DNA of 35,695 nucleotides from a virus, in the IMG/VR virus record IMGVR_UViG_3300043449_000807, positions 1 to 35,695 of that record. One strand, written 5' to 3'. The notes under the pieces were generated by a model, which saw only the letters and a program-made list of their open reading frames with translations, was not told where the DNA came from and ran no database searches. A program made the position numbers and the translations under genes. How positions within the stretch are numbered: the first letter of the stretch is position 1; the number at the start of each line of letters is the position of its first letter. Positions 19,901 through 26,961 of this stretch are shown in pieces.

Positions 19901-21152
19901 GGCGGTTTTCGAGCGACGAAATCTCGTTCTGGATCGCGCGAATGGACTGACGCATGACGCGCGCTTCGCGTCCGCCTTCGTATCCGTTCCGGCCTTTGAC
20001 GAACTCGCTGTAGTCGCGCTGCGCCTGGACAAGCTCTTTCGTCAATTCGCCAACGCGCTTCGGGCTTCCGTTGTTGATCTCGTCGATGGCCGCGCGGGCT
20101 TCGTCCTTGATCGCTGTCAGGCGGTCGTATTCGTCAAAAAGCTCAGGCTCCATCTTGCGAGCCGTGTCGGTGACTTGCTCGGGGCCAGGCAGACGCGGGC
20201 CTTGAACTTCGGCTTCCTCGTCGCGGGCATATTGATGTGAGGCTTCCTTGGCGACCTGGTTGGCTTCGGCGTCGCCTTGGAAGGTGTCTTCGTTATGGCC
20301 GGGACCAAAGATGCCTAGGTCGCGCGCCTGGCCAAGCGTGTATCGAGCGCCGTTCGAACCCGTCTCGATGACGGCCGTGCCGTATTTGTTCTGATGCGGA
20401 AACATCGTGCCGAACGCGGTCGCGATGGCGACTTTGTTCCAGTCCACGTTCCCGTGATACGCCTCGTTACCGAACTCCCAGCCGCCCATGACGGTGCCAG
20501 AGAACCCGCGCTGGAGCAGATCGGAGCCGACGCGCTTGCTGATCGTCGCAGCCATCGGTGCGCCGCCAGGGGCCGCCCACGGACGCGCCGTGACAAGGAA
20601 TGGCACAAGGCCGCCGATCTGCGCGGCGTAAGGATGTCTGGCCTCGTCAATGATCGCCTGATCTTCGTCCAGGCCCATCTTTTTCTTGATGTCGTCCGGG
20701 ACATAGGACAGGGCGAAGTCCTGCACGGCCGAGCCGAACATGCCGCCGGCTGCGCCGCCCACAAGACCGCCCACGAAGCCGCCCGCGACAGACGCCAGAG
20801 GACCGCCGGCTGCGCCAAGCTCAGCGCCCAAGGTCGCGCCAAAACCAATGGCCGGCAAAGCGGTTGCAGTCGGGACAATGCCTTTCTCCATGCCGCGCGC
20901 GAACGCGCCGGACGCAGAGCTTTCGTCATCGTCCTTCGACGTGTTGAACTGCGAAAAGGGATTTAACTCGTCGTCTTTCGACGTATTGAACTCGGCAAAC
21001 GGATTGTCGCTGACAGGCGCGGCTGGCTGGCTGACAGCCTGCGTCGGCGGGGCCGGCAGCGGATCGGGCGCGTAAGGAGACGCTTCCTGCGTCGGTTCCG
21101 TCACCGTCTCATCGGCCGGGGCGTCAGGAAGCTGGTCTTCTTCTTCGATCAT
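13899..21152 (-). CDS. Giant polyvalent internal virion protein (DdrB/ParB-like and HExxH domains)
   Basis: A 2417-residue protein in the position of T7 gene 16. The N terminus (1-90) is disordered with a duplicated NPFxxFNTSKDD motif; 91-148 is Gly/Ala-rich and membrane-like. A small domain near 620-680 contains DTRYKIEAIDDNSVKLV. Residues about 870-1080 resemble the DdrB/ParB-like nuclease-superfamily domain (IVGPDNMVESGNGRVMAIRE). HESGH at 1330-1334 is a HExxH metallopeptidase motif within a zincin-like domain. Residues 1820-2200 hold hydrophobic stretches and a WYSYHRLGALGLLIG region found in large podovirus internal proteins. It is probably ejected with DNA to form the injection channel and protect the genome. 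ATG 21152 overlaps the upstream stop (ATGA). Two small frames are nested in it. Confidence 0.8.
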   Translation of the reverse strand: MIEEEDQLPDAPADETVTEPTQEASPYAPDPLPAPPTQAVSQPAAPVSDNPFAEFNTSKDDELNPFSQFNTSKDDDESSASGAFARGMEKGIVPTATALPAIGFGATLGAELGAAGGPLASVAGGFVGGLVGGAAGGMFGSAVQDFALSYVPDDIKKKMGLDEDQAIIDEARHPYAAQIGGLVPFLVTARPWAAPGGAPMAATISKRVGSDLLQRGFSGTVMGGWEFGNEAYHGNVDWNKVAIATAFGTMFPHQNKYGTAVIETGSNGARYTLGQARDLGIFGPGHNEDTFQGDAEANQVAKEASHQYARDEEAEVQGPRLPGPEQVTDTARKMEPELFDEYDRLTAIKDEARAAIDEINNGSPKRVGELTKELVQAQRDYSEFVKGRNGYEGGREARVMRQSIRAIQNEISSLENRPMEAAETEGADNDLTARHRQELVKADEALRDLAPKLTEAKRRAAIGIGRGDFVMEPKPAEAATGEAAQPDYTADRKAIAAEATKRALEAGRPEEEAKAYGELTASRYISRASRFEGKLGSPLELYHAEGSQIRSWEPAKKVEPGQLPAAPVTTENAAQAPAEVTGEVSFAPEAGAQPAPEATPAPAAEPPAPEPAGPKAGDTITLNDTRYKIEAIDDNSVKLVAARKKDKALPLNLRRNVFDQMLGEHVAPAAKAEGEKITINGEPIDAKLAEVVRGLMEKQEGAPKETVPGRLPEAPDMAALREKMRQEAMSDEYPVAQEVAPDMGSEWQRFAANAQEAGQSPGFVKWDRLRSGSPNRARAKKDWTPGNIVDVGFVKDLLVVSKNEDGSLTLLGKPDSNGESQRYISEPHKGVSKEGKVDFLSATENLREPAPAAQPDEPTPIVQRVTTANGTAVDVKPMVVEAADLLTSSDAGYDKALQPRNRDRAASQGQIRDIATRLDPNRLGSSSEADRGAPIVGPDNMVESGNGRVMAIREAYRQNGQAAQRYRDWIASQGIDVSKYKEPVLIRQRVTEMTPEQRKAFTVEANQSATLAMSASERAMADARMLTPETLDLVQNPDDLGAIKNRGFVQAFVKGLPQSEQGMMTTAEGGLSSEGLARVRNAVLAKAYGDASLMARIAEATSDEVKSISNALTSAAPKWAKLRADVEAGLVRADMDLTPELMEAVKRTADLRSKGVKLDSFLAQQDAFDRLNPTVEAWMRMFYNATGRRAASAADIAERVNFYAQEARKVSAQEGLAFDLTPVRSEDVQALAAQKGKENGGSTDQANLFEPRSAGDGSRNEAGGTEAGRQGAGEVGGGPGEPGAGQPESGRGNGEVFEQRRGNEERLGAYNTRTREIWLGKKADPSSIIHESGHQYLEELTRDAAHGEAPAQVKADLETVKDWVGWKRGQAEFTRKQHEKFAKGFERYIYDGVAPSKELASVFERFTNWLREVYQSIRGLKRNGIPELTPEIRSVFDRLLSAEPRRTVVAGEIKTSRSLGAVHEAEAVKTTHREAGAKADRADNERAQFVKELPAEVKNELAAAAERNGRSVRELGGSDADGRGMAEDRGGQGARAGSGAGGQSGGAQRGGNGENAAEGFGASSGNDGNGYVPRERASFASKEGKFVDKAGNIRLENITNEEDLREAAREVAAQNDGFIGDRRGVVTDGQVHDLATAIGDEGAWRMVDKWAKGSAYNAEEIMAMRLLFQKQLAKVVELAKAAKAAGEGDWQAMRDYAVERDRLVNIQKTVSGATAEWGRAGRSFRDISGSKDYKAVNKLFQENTGRTLFQTRVELDLLSKLDDPEAAANFLRNSDRPGFHRYILEYWINNLISGPVTHATYMVGNDLLAMYRAIPETVARAAVGKAMQAAGRKTEAADMVHFGEVMAQVKGFGEGFAPALKAAAGSFRTGVTTLLPGETMRNLPGLMPGQQFAKPDRMDPTYKLSRVMPDMFGAIRGMKDAVIAYGQLLDKGVDGAPLWSLYTSPLGVIPDIAYKGVPVVPFGSAIRVPGRFIQAIHAFHRVNFYAMELNAEAYRRASAEGLTGDAFAQRVAELKKNPDLEMIKRAGEAATEGTMMGQGGEFTRNLARLTNTKVLGVPWLKFIDPFVHITGNVIEQSLGQRTPLALFSPDMRADLSGKNGTYAQDKAMGRIMLGTAVSAAVAGYVMEGSITGGGPKDREEKGNWERLGIQPYSVKIGDTWYSYHRLGALGLLIGVAADMYKVAEKATKEEMAEAGAALLEAFSHNILEESFMRGPSELFRAIENPKQYGASWARNFLSSFAPASVGMSQITRATDPYSRQARTIMDAFKSKYPWSAGDLAPRRDLWGEPIANKQLTAGTAIYQSPENNDPVNREMYRLNVRKSPVDKKIRNVELSPEQLDDYARIAGRLTKMQLDQVINSPDYERMPDFQKMDVIEKVFDVTRKAARETMLQKYPQLIHDAITLKMNRYSDEGLERQ
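16367..16657 (-). CDS. Candidate nested gene, 96 residues, +1 frame of the giant gene
   Basis: Same strand as the 2417-codon gene, shifted +1. ATG 16657 follows GAGGTGA, complementary to the 16S tail. The product is protein-like: an acidic N terminus (EMDDPSASLEEAMQTAEAWQ), a helical middle (IAADKELGPEAAQAARVAAR) and a basic end. Here the giant protein's own frame is only a Gly/Ser/Asp-rich linker. By my hand count over 16511-16606, third positions are G or C in 27 of 32 nested codons but in about 16 of 30 host-frame codons, as if the nested frame were the one under selection. Function unknown. Confidence 0.5.
   Translation of the reverse strand: MNLQPQPNEMDDPSASLEEAMQTAEAWQRIAADKELGPEAAQAARVAARSAAATVKMRRKALAHHQETMGMDMSQESAPASRPKKASSSIKPATSA
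17231..17437 (-). CDS. Candidate nested gene, 68 residues, +1 frame of the giant gene
   Basis: In the same +1 frame as the other nested candidate. ATG 17437 has AAAGG with an ideal 8-base spacer. The product (MADQPIRQTFSSPAALAMGR, then a Lys/Glu/Asp-rich helical stretch with GDKELEKSGADLESRALDSL) has normal soluble-protein composition, unlike the Arg/Pro/Ser-rich shadows elsewhere in this gene. The host frame here is a Gly/Glu-rich linker (about residues 1239-1307), just before the HESGH domain. Function unknown. Confidence 0.45.
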   Translation of the reverse strand: MADQPIRQTFSSPAALAMGRAMKLAGQKQGDKELEKSGADLESRALDSLKAGEETVRSSNSAEEMKNA

Positions 21153-23302
21153 TGAAATTTGATCCCCATGCCGCCGAGCAGCTTGTCAGCGTCAATGCCG
21201 AACTCTTTGGTGAAAGCGCCGCGCATTTGCGGCGACGGGTCAGACATCAGTAGTTTGACAGCCTTTGACCATTTGAGAGCCGAGACGGGTCCGCCATCCT
21301 TGGCGTTTGGCCGCGCCATGATCGTCTCGTTCCATTTGGTTTGATCTATTTCGCCCGGAGCCGGAAGGATCACATCGCGCTTTTCCCCAGACGGCTTCTT
21401 GTCTTCTACGCCGGCGGTCACACGATCCTGCGCCATTTTGTTCTTGTCAGATATTTCCTTGACCAGCTTGTCGGTGTTGCCCTTCGACAAGAACTCGTAA
21501 GGGTCTTTGCCCGCCTTCACCCATGCGTTGTAGCGGCTGTAGAAAGCCGGGATGAAGGTGGAGTTGTAGACTTCCGCGCCAGGGCCAGTCTTCATGCCAA
21601 GCGGGTTGAGTTTGCTGGCGGCATAGGCAAGCTGGCCAGCGATGACCTTCTGTTCGACAGCCTTCTCCGGCTTGGAGCGCAGGTCGCCCATCATTGTCTT
21701 GAGTTGCTGGACGCCGTGGATTGTCAGCTTGCCTTCCTGGTTCATCTGGTAAAGCTGCTGGGGCGTCGTAATGTCGCCCTTCATCACGCCGTCAAAGCCT
21801 TCGGTGTAACCCGGCCCGTAGTCGCCGCCCTTGTTCTTGGCGATCTGGTCGATGTGCCGCTTGGCAATGTCCATCATTTGAAGCTGCTCTTTGGGATGCT
21901 GCTTCAAGACGGGATCGTTCTGAATGTCATCGATAAGGTTGTCGATTTTGTTGTCGGTCAGGCGCGTGTAATACATCTCGTTCGCCTGTTCGATTTCTTG
22001 TTTGGTCCGCGCGGTCGCCAGTTGAAGCTCTTTCTGCTTCTGTGCGAAAGCGTTGTTGACCATTTTGGCGTGTTCGTCCGGCGTCAGGACGCCAGCCATG
22101 CCATTTGATGCGATCTCGTAGGAGCCCTCGGCGGACGGCGCGTTGTTAAGGGTCGCGCCGTACCAACTGCGGGCTTTGCGTGGATTGTCTTTCAGGCCGG
22201 CCCATGTGTCGCCAAGCGCGGACACTACCTTGTCTGACACGCCGTTCTTTTGCAGTTCGGCGTCCAGATCGCCGCCGGTCTTTTGCTTGTAGACCTGCCG
22301 GGCAAGATAAAGCGCAGCGTGATCCTGGTTCTCCGGCGAGAAGTTGGACAGGCCCATCTGATTGGCCACGTCTTTCCAGGTCGATCCGGTGAACTGATAG
22401 CGACCGGCGGCAGATGATTTACGGCCATCCTTCGTCGGCTCTAGGATGTTTGGATGCGTGTCGAAGCCAGAAAAGGTCGCGCCACCGCCCGGCGTATAGC
22501 GGATGTTGTATTTGCCAGCGCTCTCCGGGCCAGCCAGCGCGTTCAAAAAGGCCGTCTCATACGGCTTCAAATCCTTCGCAGCGACCTGTCCGGGCTTTGA
22601 CACACCAAGAAGCTCAAACTGTCGATCAACAGGCTGGTTCTGGATGTAATTGGCGACCGATCCGCGAGCGAAATCGTTCTTGCCCTTTTCGGCCTGATCC
22701 GGTGTGATGTAGCCGTTCTCCGACATGTAGTCGAAAATCTTGCCGGCGCTATCGAGCGCGTCACGTTGCGTCTGTTCGTCGCCGCGCGTGAAGGAGCTTT
22801 GCAAATCATTCAGCGTGCCGTTGGCCGACGCCATGTAGCTCTGCTTGTTCAGCGACTCGATGCGCTTCTCGCCATAAAGGCGCAGGCTGTTTGCCCGATG
22901 CTCAGACTTGATGCCAAAGAGCTTGGCCTGGTCGCCTGACAGGATCGAGCCGGCGCTGGCATAGCCCTTGTCAGCGTTGTCGAGAAGCTGCTTGATCTTT
23001 TCGGGATCGTTCTCGTTCTCAATGGCGGATTTGAGGTTGTCTTCGTAGATGGTGGACTTGGCGTCCGCCATCGCGCCGTTGAGCTTGTCCTGCTTGGCCT
23101 CTTGATCCTGGGCGTAGTTTTCGAGCCCTTGGCCAAATCGCGCAATTCCGGTTCCTAGCGAGCGATAGCCTTCGCCCATGCGCTCAAAGCCGGCGGCCGC
23201 GCCTTTGCCGGCCTCAGTGACGCTCTCGTAATTGGGGTGCGACCGCCCGGTCAATGCGCTGGGCAGATCACCGAGGGCTGTGCGATCAGGAAGAACTGCC
23301 AA
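21149..23302 (-). CDS. Internal virion protein with lambda-type lysozyme domain
   Basis: 717 residues with a TTG start (AGGATAAG upstream), in the position of T7 gene 15. Residues 60-250 are helical and charged. Residues 251-385 match the lambda-lysozyme (GH104) type: FLNALAGPESAGKYN with the probable catalytic E260, FSGFDTHPN (278-285), SSAAGRYQFTGSTWKDVA (296-313), then FSPENQDHAALYLARQ (321-336). The remainder is helical, with a conserved-looking C-terminal region ending FGIDADKLLGGMG. It likely travels in the virion and opens peptidoglycan during DNA entry; T7 carries such a domain in gp16, P22-like phages in other proteins. It is coupled by ATGA to the giant protein gene. Confidence 0.82.
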   Translation of the reverse strand: MAVLPDRTALGDLPSALTGRSHPNYESVTEAGKGAAAGFERMGEGYRSLGTGIARFGQGLENYAQDQEAKQDKLNGAMADAKSTIYEDNLKSAIENENDPEKIKQLLDNADKGYASAGSILSGDQAKLFGIKSEHRANSLRLYGEKRIESLNKQSYMASANGTLNDLQSSFTRGDEQTQRDALDSAGKIFDYMSENGYITPDQAEKGKNDFARGSVANYIQNQPVDRQFELLGVSKPGQVAAKDLKPYETAFLNALAGPESAGKYNIRYTPGGGATFSGFDTHPNILEPTKDGRKSSAAGRYQFTGSTWKDVANQMGLSNFSPENQDHAALYLARQVYKQKTGGDLDAELQKNGVSDKVVSALGDTWAGLKDNPRKARSWYGATLNNAPSAEGSYEIASNGMAGVLTPDEHAKMVNNAFAQKQKELQLATARTKQEIEQANEMYYTRLTDNKIDNLIDDIQNDPVLKQHPKEQLQMMDIAKRHIDQIAKNKGGDYGPGYTEGFDGVMKGDITTPQQLYQMNQEGKLTIHGVQQLKTMMGDLRSKPEKAVEQKVIAGQLAYAASKLNPLGMKTGPGAEVYNSTFIPAFYSRYNAWVKAGKDPYEFLSKGNTDKLVKEISDKNKMAQDRVTAGVEDKKPSGEKRDVILPAPGEIDQTKWNETIMARPNAKDGGPVSALKWSKAVKLLMSDPSPQMRGAFTKEFGIDADKLLGGMGIKFQ

Positions 23303-23306
23303 GGTC

Positions 23307-23858
23307 TTATCCTATCGAATATTTGCTGAAATCGGTGTTGCCGACCGCGTTGAAGAGGCCGCCGGCCGAGCCAATGAGGCTGCCCATCGCGCTCGCGCGT
23401 GCGGCCCGCGTGTTCATGCCGGCCTTCCACACGTCCATGTTGCCCTGGTTGACGGCGCGGTAGACGCCAGCCGTGCCAGCGTCCTCAAGACCGCGCGCGC
23501 GGCTTTCACCGGCGAACATGCTCATGGCCTTCTGGAATGAGCCGACCTGTCCGATCTCGCCGCCGAGTTTGGCAACCGTGTCATCCGTGGCCGAGCCGCC
23601 GCCAAAGGCCGCATTCGCTTTCAGGCTGGACTGGACGCGCTTCTCCTGATCGGCAAACTGCAAGGCGCGCTGTTGCGCACCAAAGCGTTCTTCGCTGGCC
23701 TGCTGCTGGAGCGCCTTCTGGTTGTAGATCGAGCCGTTGAGGTCGTTCCACCATTGCGCCTGCGCAGCCTTTTCGTTCGCCTTCGCAGCGCCAATGGTGC
23801 CGGCGGCGGAAATTCCCGCGCCGACCATGCCAATAGCTGCACCCGCTAATGCTGCCAT
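23307..23858 (-). CDS. Internal virion protein, T7 gp14-like
   Basis: 183 residues. The N terminus is a Gly/Ala hydrophobic helix (ALAGAAIGMVGAGISAAGTI), followed by a long Gln/Ala/Glu-rich coiled-coil helix (KANEKAAQAQWWNDLN, then QQQASEERFGAQQRALQF) and a second Gly-rich hydrophobic patch near the C terminus (MGSLIGSAGGLFNAVG). This matches internal core or ejection proteins of short-tailed phages that insert into the outer envelope. Order (tail tube, this gene, lysozyme protein, giant protein) supports the role. It overlaps the GNAT gene by 13 bases. Confidence 0.7.
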   Translation of the reverse strand: MAALAGAAIGMVGAGISAAGTIGAAKANEKAAQAQWWNDLNGSIYNQKALQQQASEERFGAQQRALQFADQEKRVQSSLKANAAFGGGSATDDTVAKLGGEIGQVGSFQKAMSMFAGESRARGLEDAGTAGVYRAVNQGNMDVWKAGMNTRAARASAMGSLIGSAGGLFNAVGNTDFSKYSIG

Positions 23859-24214
23859 ATCCAGACTTCCTGATTGTTCCAGTCGTGTTGCTCAAAGCCC
23901 AATCGGGCCAACCAGCGCTTCGCAGCCGGTGAGGCCGCCATGTCAGCGCTGGCGATGACGCGCTTGACCCCGCGCCGGCGTGCGGCGTCTAGGATCATCA
24001 ATGCCGCCTTATGCAAAGCGACAGGGTTCTTGCGCGCTTCGTCCGTCAGTTCCGTGAAAGCGTATTTCTGGCCATCCGGCAGGAAGGCGATCCCGCCGAT
24101 CCCGATGATCTCGCCGGCGTCATTGCGGCCGACCAGCGCGATCATGCGGTGAGGAATGTCCATCCCGCTTTCATCAAGGTCGGCCTTCGTGGCCCACTTG
24201 ACGCTTGCCGTCAC
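23846..24214 (-). CDS. GNAT-fold acetyltransferase-like protein at the T7 gp13 position
   Basis: 122 residues with a GTG start overlapping the tail tubular B stop (GTGA). It has the layout of a GNAT domain: strands MIALVGRNDAGEIIGIGGIA (24-43) and KYAFTELTD, a helix KNPVALHKAALMILDAARRR, then KRVIASADMAASPAAKRWLA and GFEQHDWNN. The usual acetyl-CoA loop (Q/RxxGxG/A) is not obvious, so enzymatic activity is uncertain. Many podophages encode a GNAT-like protein here, and T7 gp13, needed for virion assembly, occupies the same place. It could be structural or could acetylate a virion or host protein. Confidence 0.7.
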   Translation of the reverse strand: MTASVKWATKADLDESGMDIPHRMIALVGRNDAGEIIGIGGIAFLPDGQKYAFTELTDEARKNPVALHKAALMILDAARRRGVKRVIASADMAASPAAKRWLARLGFEQHDWNNQEVWIWQH

Positions 24215-26958
24215 CCGTTGGTCCGCATCTCAGTTGTGAAGCCGAGAACCGTCGCAGGACGCGGTGAGGCTGCTTCCAGATAAATCCGGCTGTCAGCGGA
24301 CCATTCGCCGTTCAGTTCGAACGTCTGCTGATCGTAGCGCTGCCAGATCGTGTTGGCGTCGGTCGCGACGCCTTCCTCGACCAGAGGCAGATTGTCCGCT
24401 GTATAGGTGCCGCTGTAGGTGTCGTATTGGCCGTAGCGAACGCCCTGGTAATGCGTGCGATCAAGAACAAAGCCGAGGCCGCTGACGCGCTTGACCTTAT
24501 TGACGGCGGTTCCCCCAACAGCCGCATAGGCCAGCTTTGCGGAGATAAATTGCGCCGTGTAGGGCAGGCCAACAACGGCTGACGTGACTGCCTCTGACAG
24601 CGTGATCGCGCCCCCGGAGACGACATACGTTCCCAAATCTTTGCCGCCGCCCCAGGCGCAAACCGTGCGACCGTTTAGGTGGCTCAAGCCGGTGATCGTC
24701 GCCGTGCTGGTACCGGAATAGGTGACATAGCTGTCAGCCAGAAGCGGCGTTGTCGTGTCCTGCGCCTCGTCCAATCGAGCGAACTTCTCGACGTAGCGGG
24801 CGGTCGCGCCGTTCACCGTGCGGTTGACCACCGTGTAGACGCCATCTTCCAAACAACCCGGCAGGACCGCGACGTTCTCATATTTGTCGTTGCCGCCGGT
24901 CGTCAGGCGATACCAGGCGTAAACCTCATCGTCCGCGTCAAAGATCAGGCAGGCAATCTGTCCGTCGTTCCTGACGAAGAACATGCGCGTGTCGATCTGA
25001 CGCTGGATAGAGAAGTCGCAGAAGCCGGGAATGCCGATGTCCACGTTAAGACGGGTCAGGTCAATCGTCTTGAAGTCGAACGACTGATTAGTGAACTCCA
25101 TCATATATATACGACGATTTGACCGTTGAACAAAGATGCCACGCTGGTCAAGTTGCATCGCGCGGACGTTGTTGTATGTGCCTTGCGTGTTTGTGAAGCG
25201 CAGGTTGAACTTTGTCGGCGTCAGGGGCTCATCGAATGAGCTAGACCGCGCCGTCACAACGCCGTAGTCCGTGCCAATGGCAAGGCGGCTCAGCGACAGC
25301 AGGAAGTTGGTCGTCTGGATCGGACCCTTGCCAATGGTGCGGCTGATCGGAGCGGCGTCGCCCTTCGCCTCAAAATCGAACGAGGCGTAATTGTCCGACA
25401 CCGAGCCCCAAACCTTGCTGCCGCCGGACCACCACAGGCGGCCTTCGTGCAGGGCGACGCTGGACGGATAGCCGTCCGAGCCGTTCCATTCCTGCAAGCG
25501 CCAGTCGTCTGTTTGTGTCGTGTTGGAGAAGTCGTTCAGAACTTGGATGTTGGCGACGGTCGTGGGGTTTGACACTTCAAGGCTGACGATGCGGCAGATG
25601 CCGGAGCCGCCGGAGCCAGTATAGGTCAGGGAGCAGACCGCCGTGCCTGACGTATAGGACCGCATGAACAGGCGGTAGAAGATAATCGTGTTGTCTTCGC
25701 GGTCCTGATAGGTGGTCGAGGTATTGCTGGTGTAGGATGCGACATCGACCCAATCAGCCAAGCCTTCCGGGTCAAACGTGCGCTGCAAGACAACGGTGCC
25801 TGACCATGTTCCGCTGATCGAAAACGAGAACTGACGGTCGTAGGACTGAAAATAGCCGCCTTGCTGGACCGGGACATTGTTGACGACGACGTAAGTTACA
25901 GGCAGCCAGTTTGACACGCCTGACACACGAATGCTCTCGGTGGCGGTCGTAGCCACGTTGAGTGGCTTGGTGGCAGTCGCGCCCTGATGAAACAAGCGCA
26001 TGGTCGAGCCGACAAGTTTGCTCGTGAAGAAGTCCTTGTTGCAGGTCAGCGTGCCGTCGCCGCGAAGGACGCTCGGCGTAAACTTGTAGGTTTTGTCACC
26101 TTGAGCAGAAGGGAACGGACCATCATCTGGTTCATAGCGCACAACCGCCCAAGAGTTGCCAGAACGGCGCTGGATCATGCGGGGCCAATAGCCATCGGCC
26201 GCAATGAAGATGATGTCGGAGGACTGGTCGTATTTGACCTTGGGGAGATCGGCCGCCGTCCACGGCGTCGGGATGACGACCGCTCCAGAGCTTTCAATCG
26301 TCGGCTGCGCAATGGTGTAGGAGCGCGCGTCGCGGCTTTCGAACTGGACGTATATTGTAGCTACAGCCGGCACAAAGCCGAACGAATAAGTGCCTGTCGG
26401 CAAAGCGGTTGACTGGATGATGTCATCGCCACCAACCGTCGTTCCCATCTTGAACAGGAGGTTGCCGCCCTGATTGACGGTAAAGCGCAGGCCGTGTTTG
26501 AGGTTGAGGTTGCCCGTGCAGTTGATCGTGCCATAAGCTTTCGAGATCGAACCGTCCGTCACGTCCTTGATCGTCAGAACGCCGCCGGCTTGCGTGACAG
26601 TCGCGCCGGTCGAGGCTGTAAGCGTCCATGAGCTATAGTCCTGGACCGTGCTGGTGACGCTATCGCGGCTGACAAGTGCGTCGCTTGCCCAGATGCGCAT
26701 GTTCTGGTCTGTCAGTTCGATCAGCGCCGTGTCGCTGGCGGAATAGACAAACTCAAGGAGTTTTGCTGCCTTGTTGCCGTATGTCATGCCGAGATATTTC
26801 GACCCCGGCCGCAACGTCATCGGGCCTTGCGTCAACGGCAGCCAATTTACCATCGTGTCGGCGGCAAGGCGCATTTTCTCCAGGTCAACGCGCATGAGCG
26901 CGAGCCGAGAAACCTCACCGCCGTTACAGTGATAGAATGGAATGTTCTGGCTGGCCAT
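24211..26958 (-). CDS. Tail tubular protein B (T7 gp12-like)
   Basis: A 915-residue protein, beta-rich and Thr/Ser/Gly-rich, that follows tail tubular A as in T7. The N terminus (FYHCNGGEVSRLALMRVDLE, then NWLPLTQGPMTLRPGSKYLG) is typical of this family, as are LPKVKYDQSSDIIFIAADGY (250-270 region), RLWWSGGSKVWGSVSDNYAS and RIYMMEFTNQSFDFKTIDLT. The protein forms the nozzle of the short tail. Length is close to other large gp12 relatives of Bcep22-type phages. A gp12-like tail part implies short-tail morphology. Start ATG 26958 follows the upstream stop directly. Confidence 0.88.
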   Translation of the reverse strand: MASQNIPFYHCNGGEVSRLALMRVDLEKMRLAADTMVNWLPLTQGPMTLRPGSKYLGMTYGNKAAKLLEFVYSASDTALIELTDQNMRIWASDALVSRDSVTSTVQDYSSWTLTASTGATVTQAGGVLTIKDVTDGSISKAYGTINCTGNLNLKHGLRFTVNQGGNLLFKMGTTVGGDDIIQSTALPTGTYSFGFVPAVATIYVQFESRDARSYTIAQPTIESSGAVVIPTPWTAADLPKVKYDQSSDIIFIAADGYWPRMIQRRSGNSWAVVRYEPDDGPFPSAQGDKTYKFTPSVLRGDGTLTCNKDFFTSKLVGSTMRLFHQGATATKPLNVATTATESIRVSGVSNWLPVTYVVVNNVPVQQGGYFQSYDRQFSFSISGTWSGTVVLQRTFDPEGLADWVDVASYTSNTSTTYQDREDNTIIFYRLFMRSYTSGTAVCSLTYTGSGGSGICRIVSLEVSNPTTVANIQVLNDFSNTTQTDDWRLQEWNGSDGYPSSVALHEGRLWWSGGSKVWGSVSDNYASFDFEAKGDAAPISRTIGKGPIQTTNFLLSLSRLAIGTDYGVVTARSSSFDEPLTPTKFNLRFTNTQGTYNNVRAMQLDQRGIFVQRSNRRIYMMEFTNQSFDFKTIDLTRLNVDIGIPGFCDFSIQRQIDTRMFFVRNDGQIACLIFDADDEVYAWYRLTTGGNDKYENVAVLPGCLEDGVYTVVNRTVNGATARYVEKFARLDEAQDTTTPLLADSYVTYSGTSTATITGLSHLNGRTVCAWGGGKDLGTYVVSGGAITLSEAVTSAVVGLPYTAQFISAKLAYAAVGGTAVNKVKRVSGLGFVLDRTHYQGVRYGQYDTYSGTYTADNLPLVEEGVATDANTIWQRYDQQTFELNGEWSADSRIYLEAASPRPATVLGFTTEMRTNG

Positions 26959-26961
26959 CTA

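Noticed and set aside
18876-20240. A 454-codon open frame on the plus strand, antisense to the giant gene
   Set aside because: Arg/Leu-rich composition with no start site; a typical antisense shadow of a GC-rich gene that has strong domain evidence on the minus strand.
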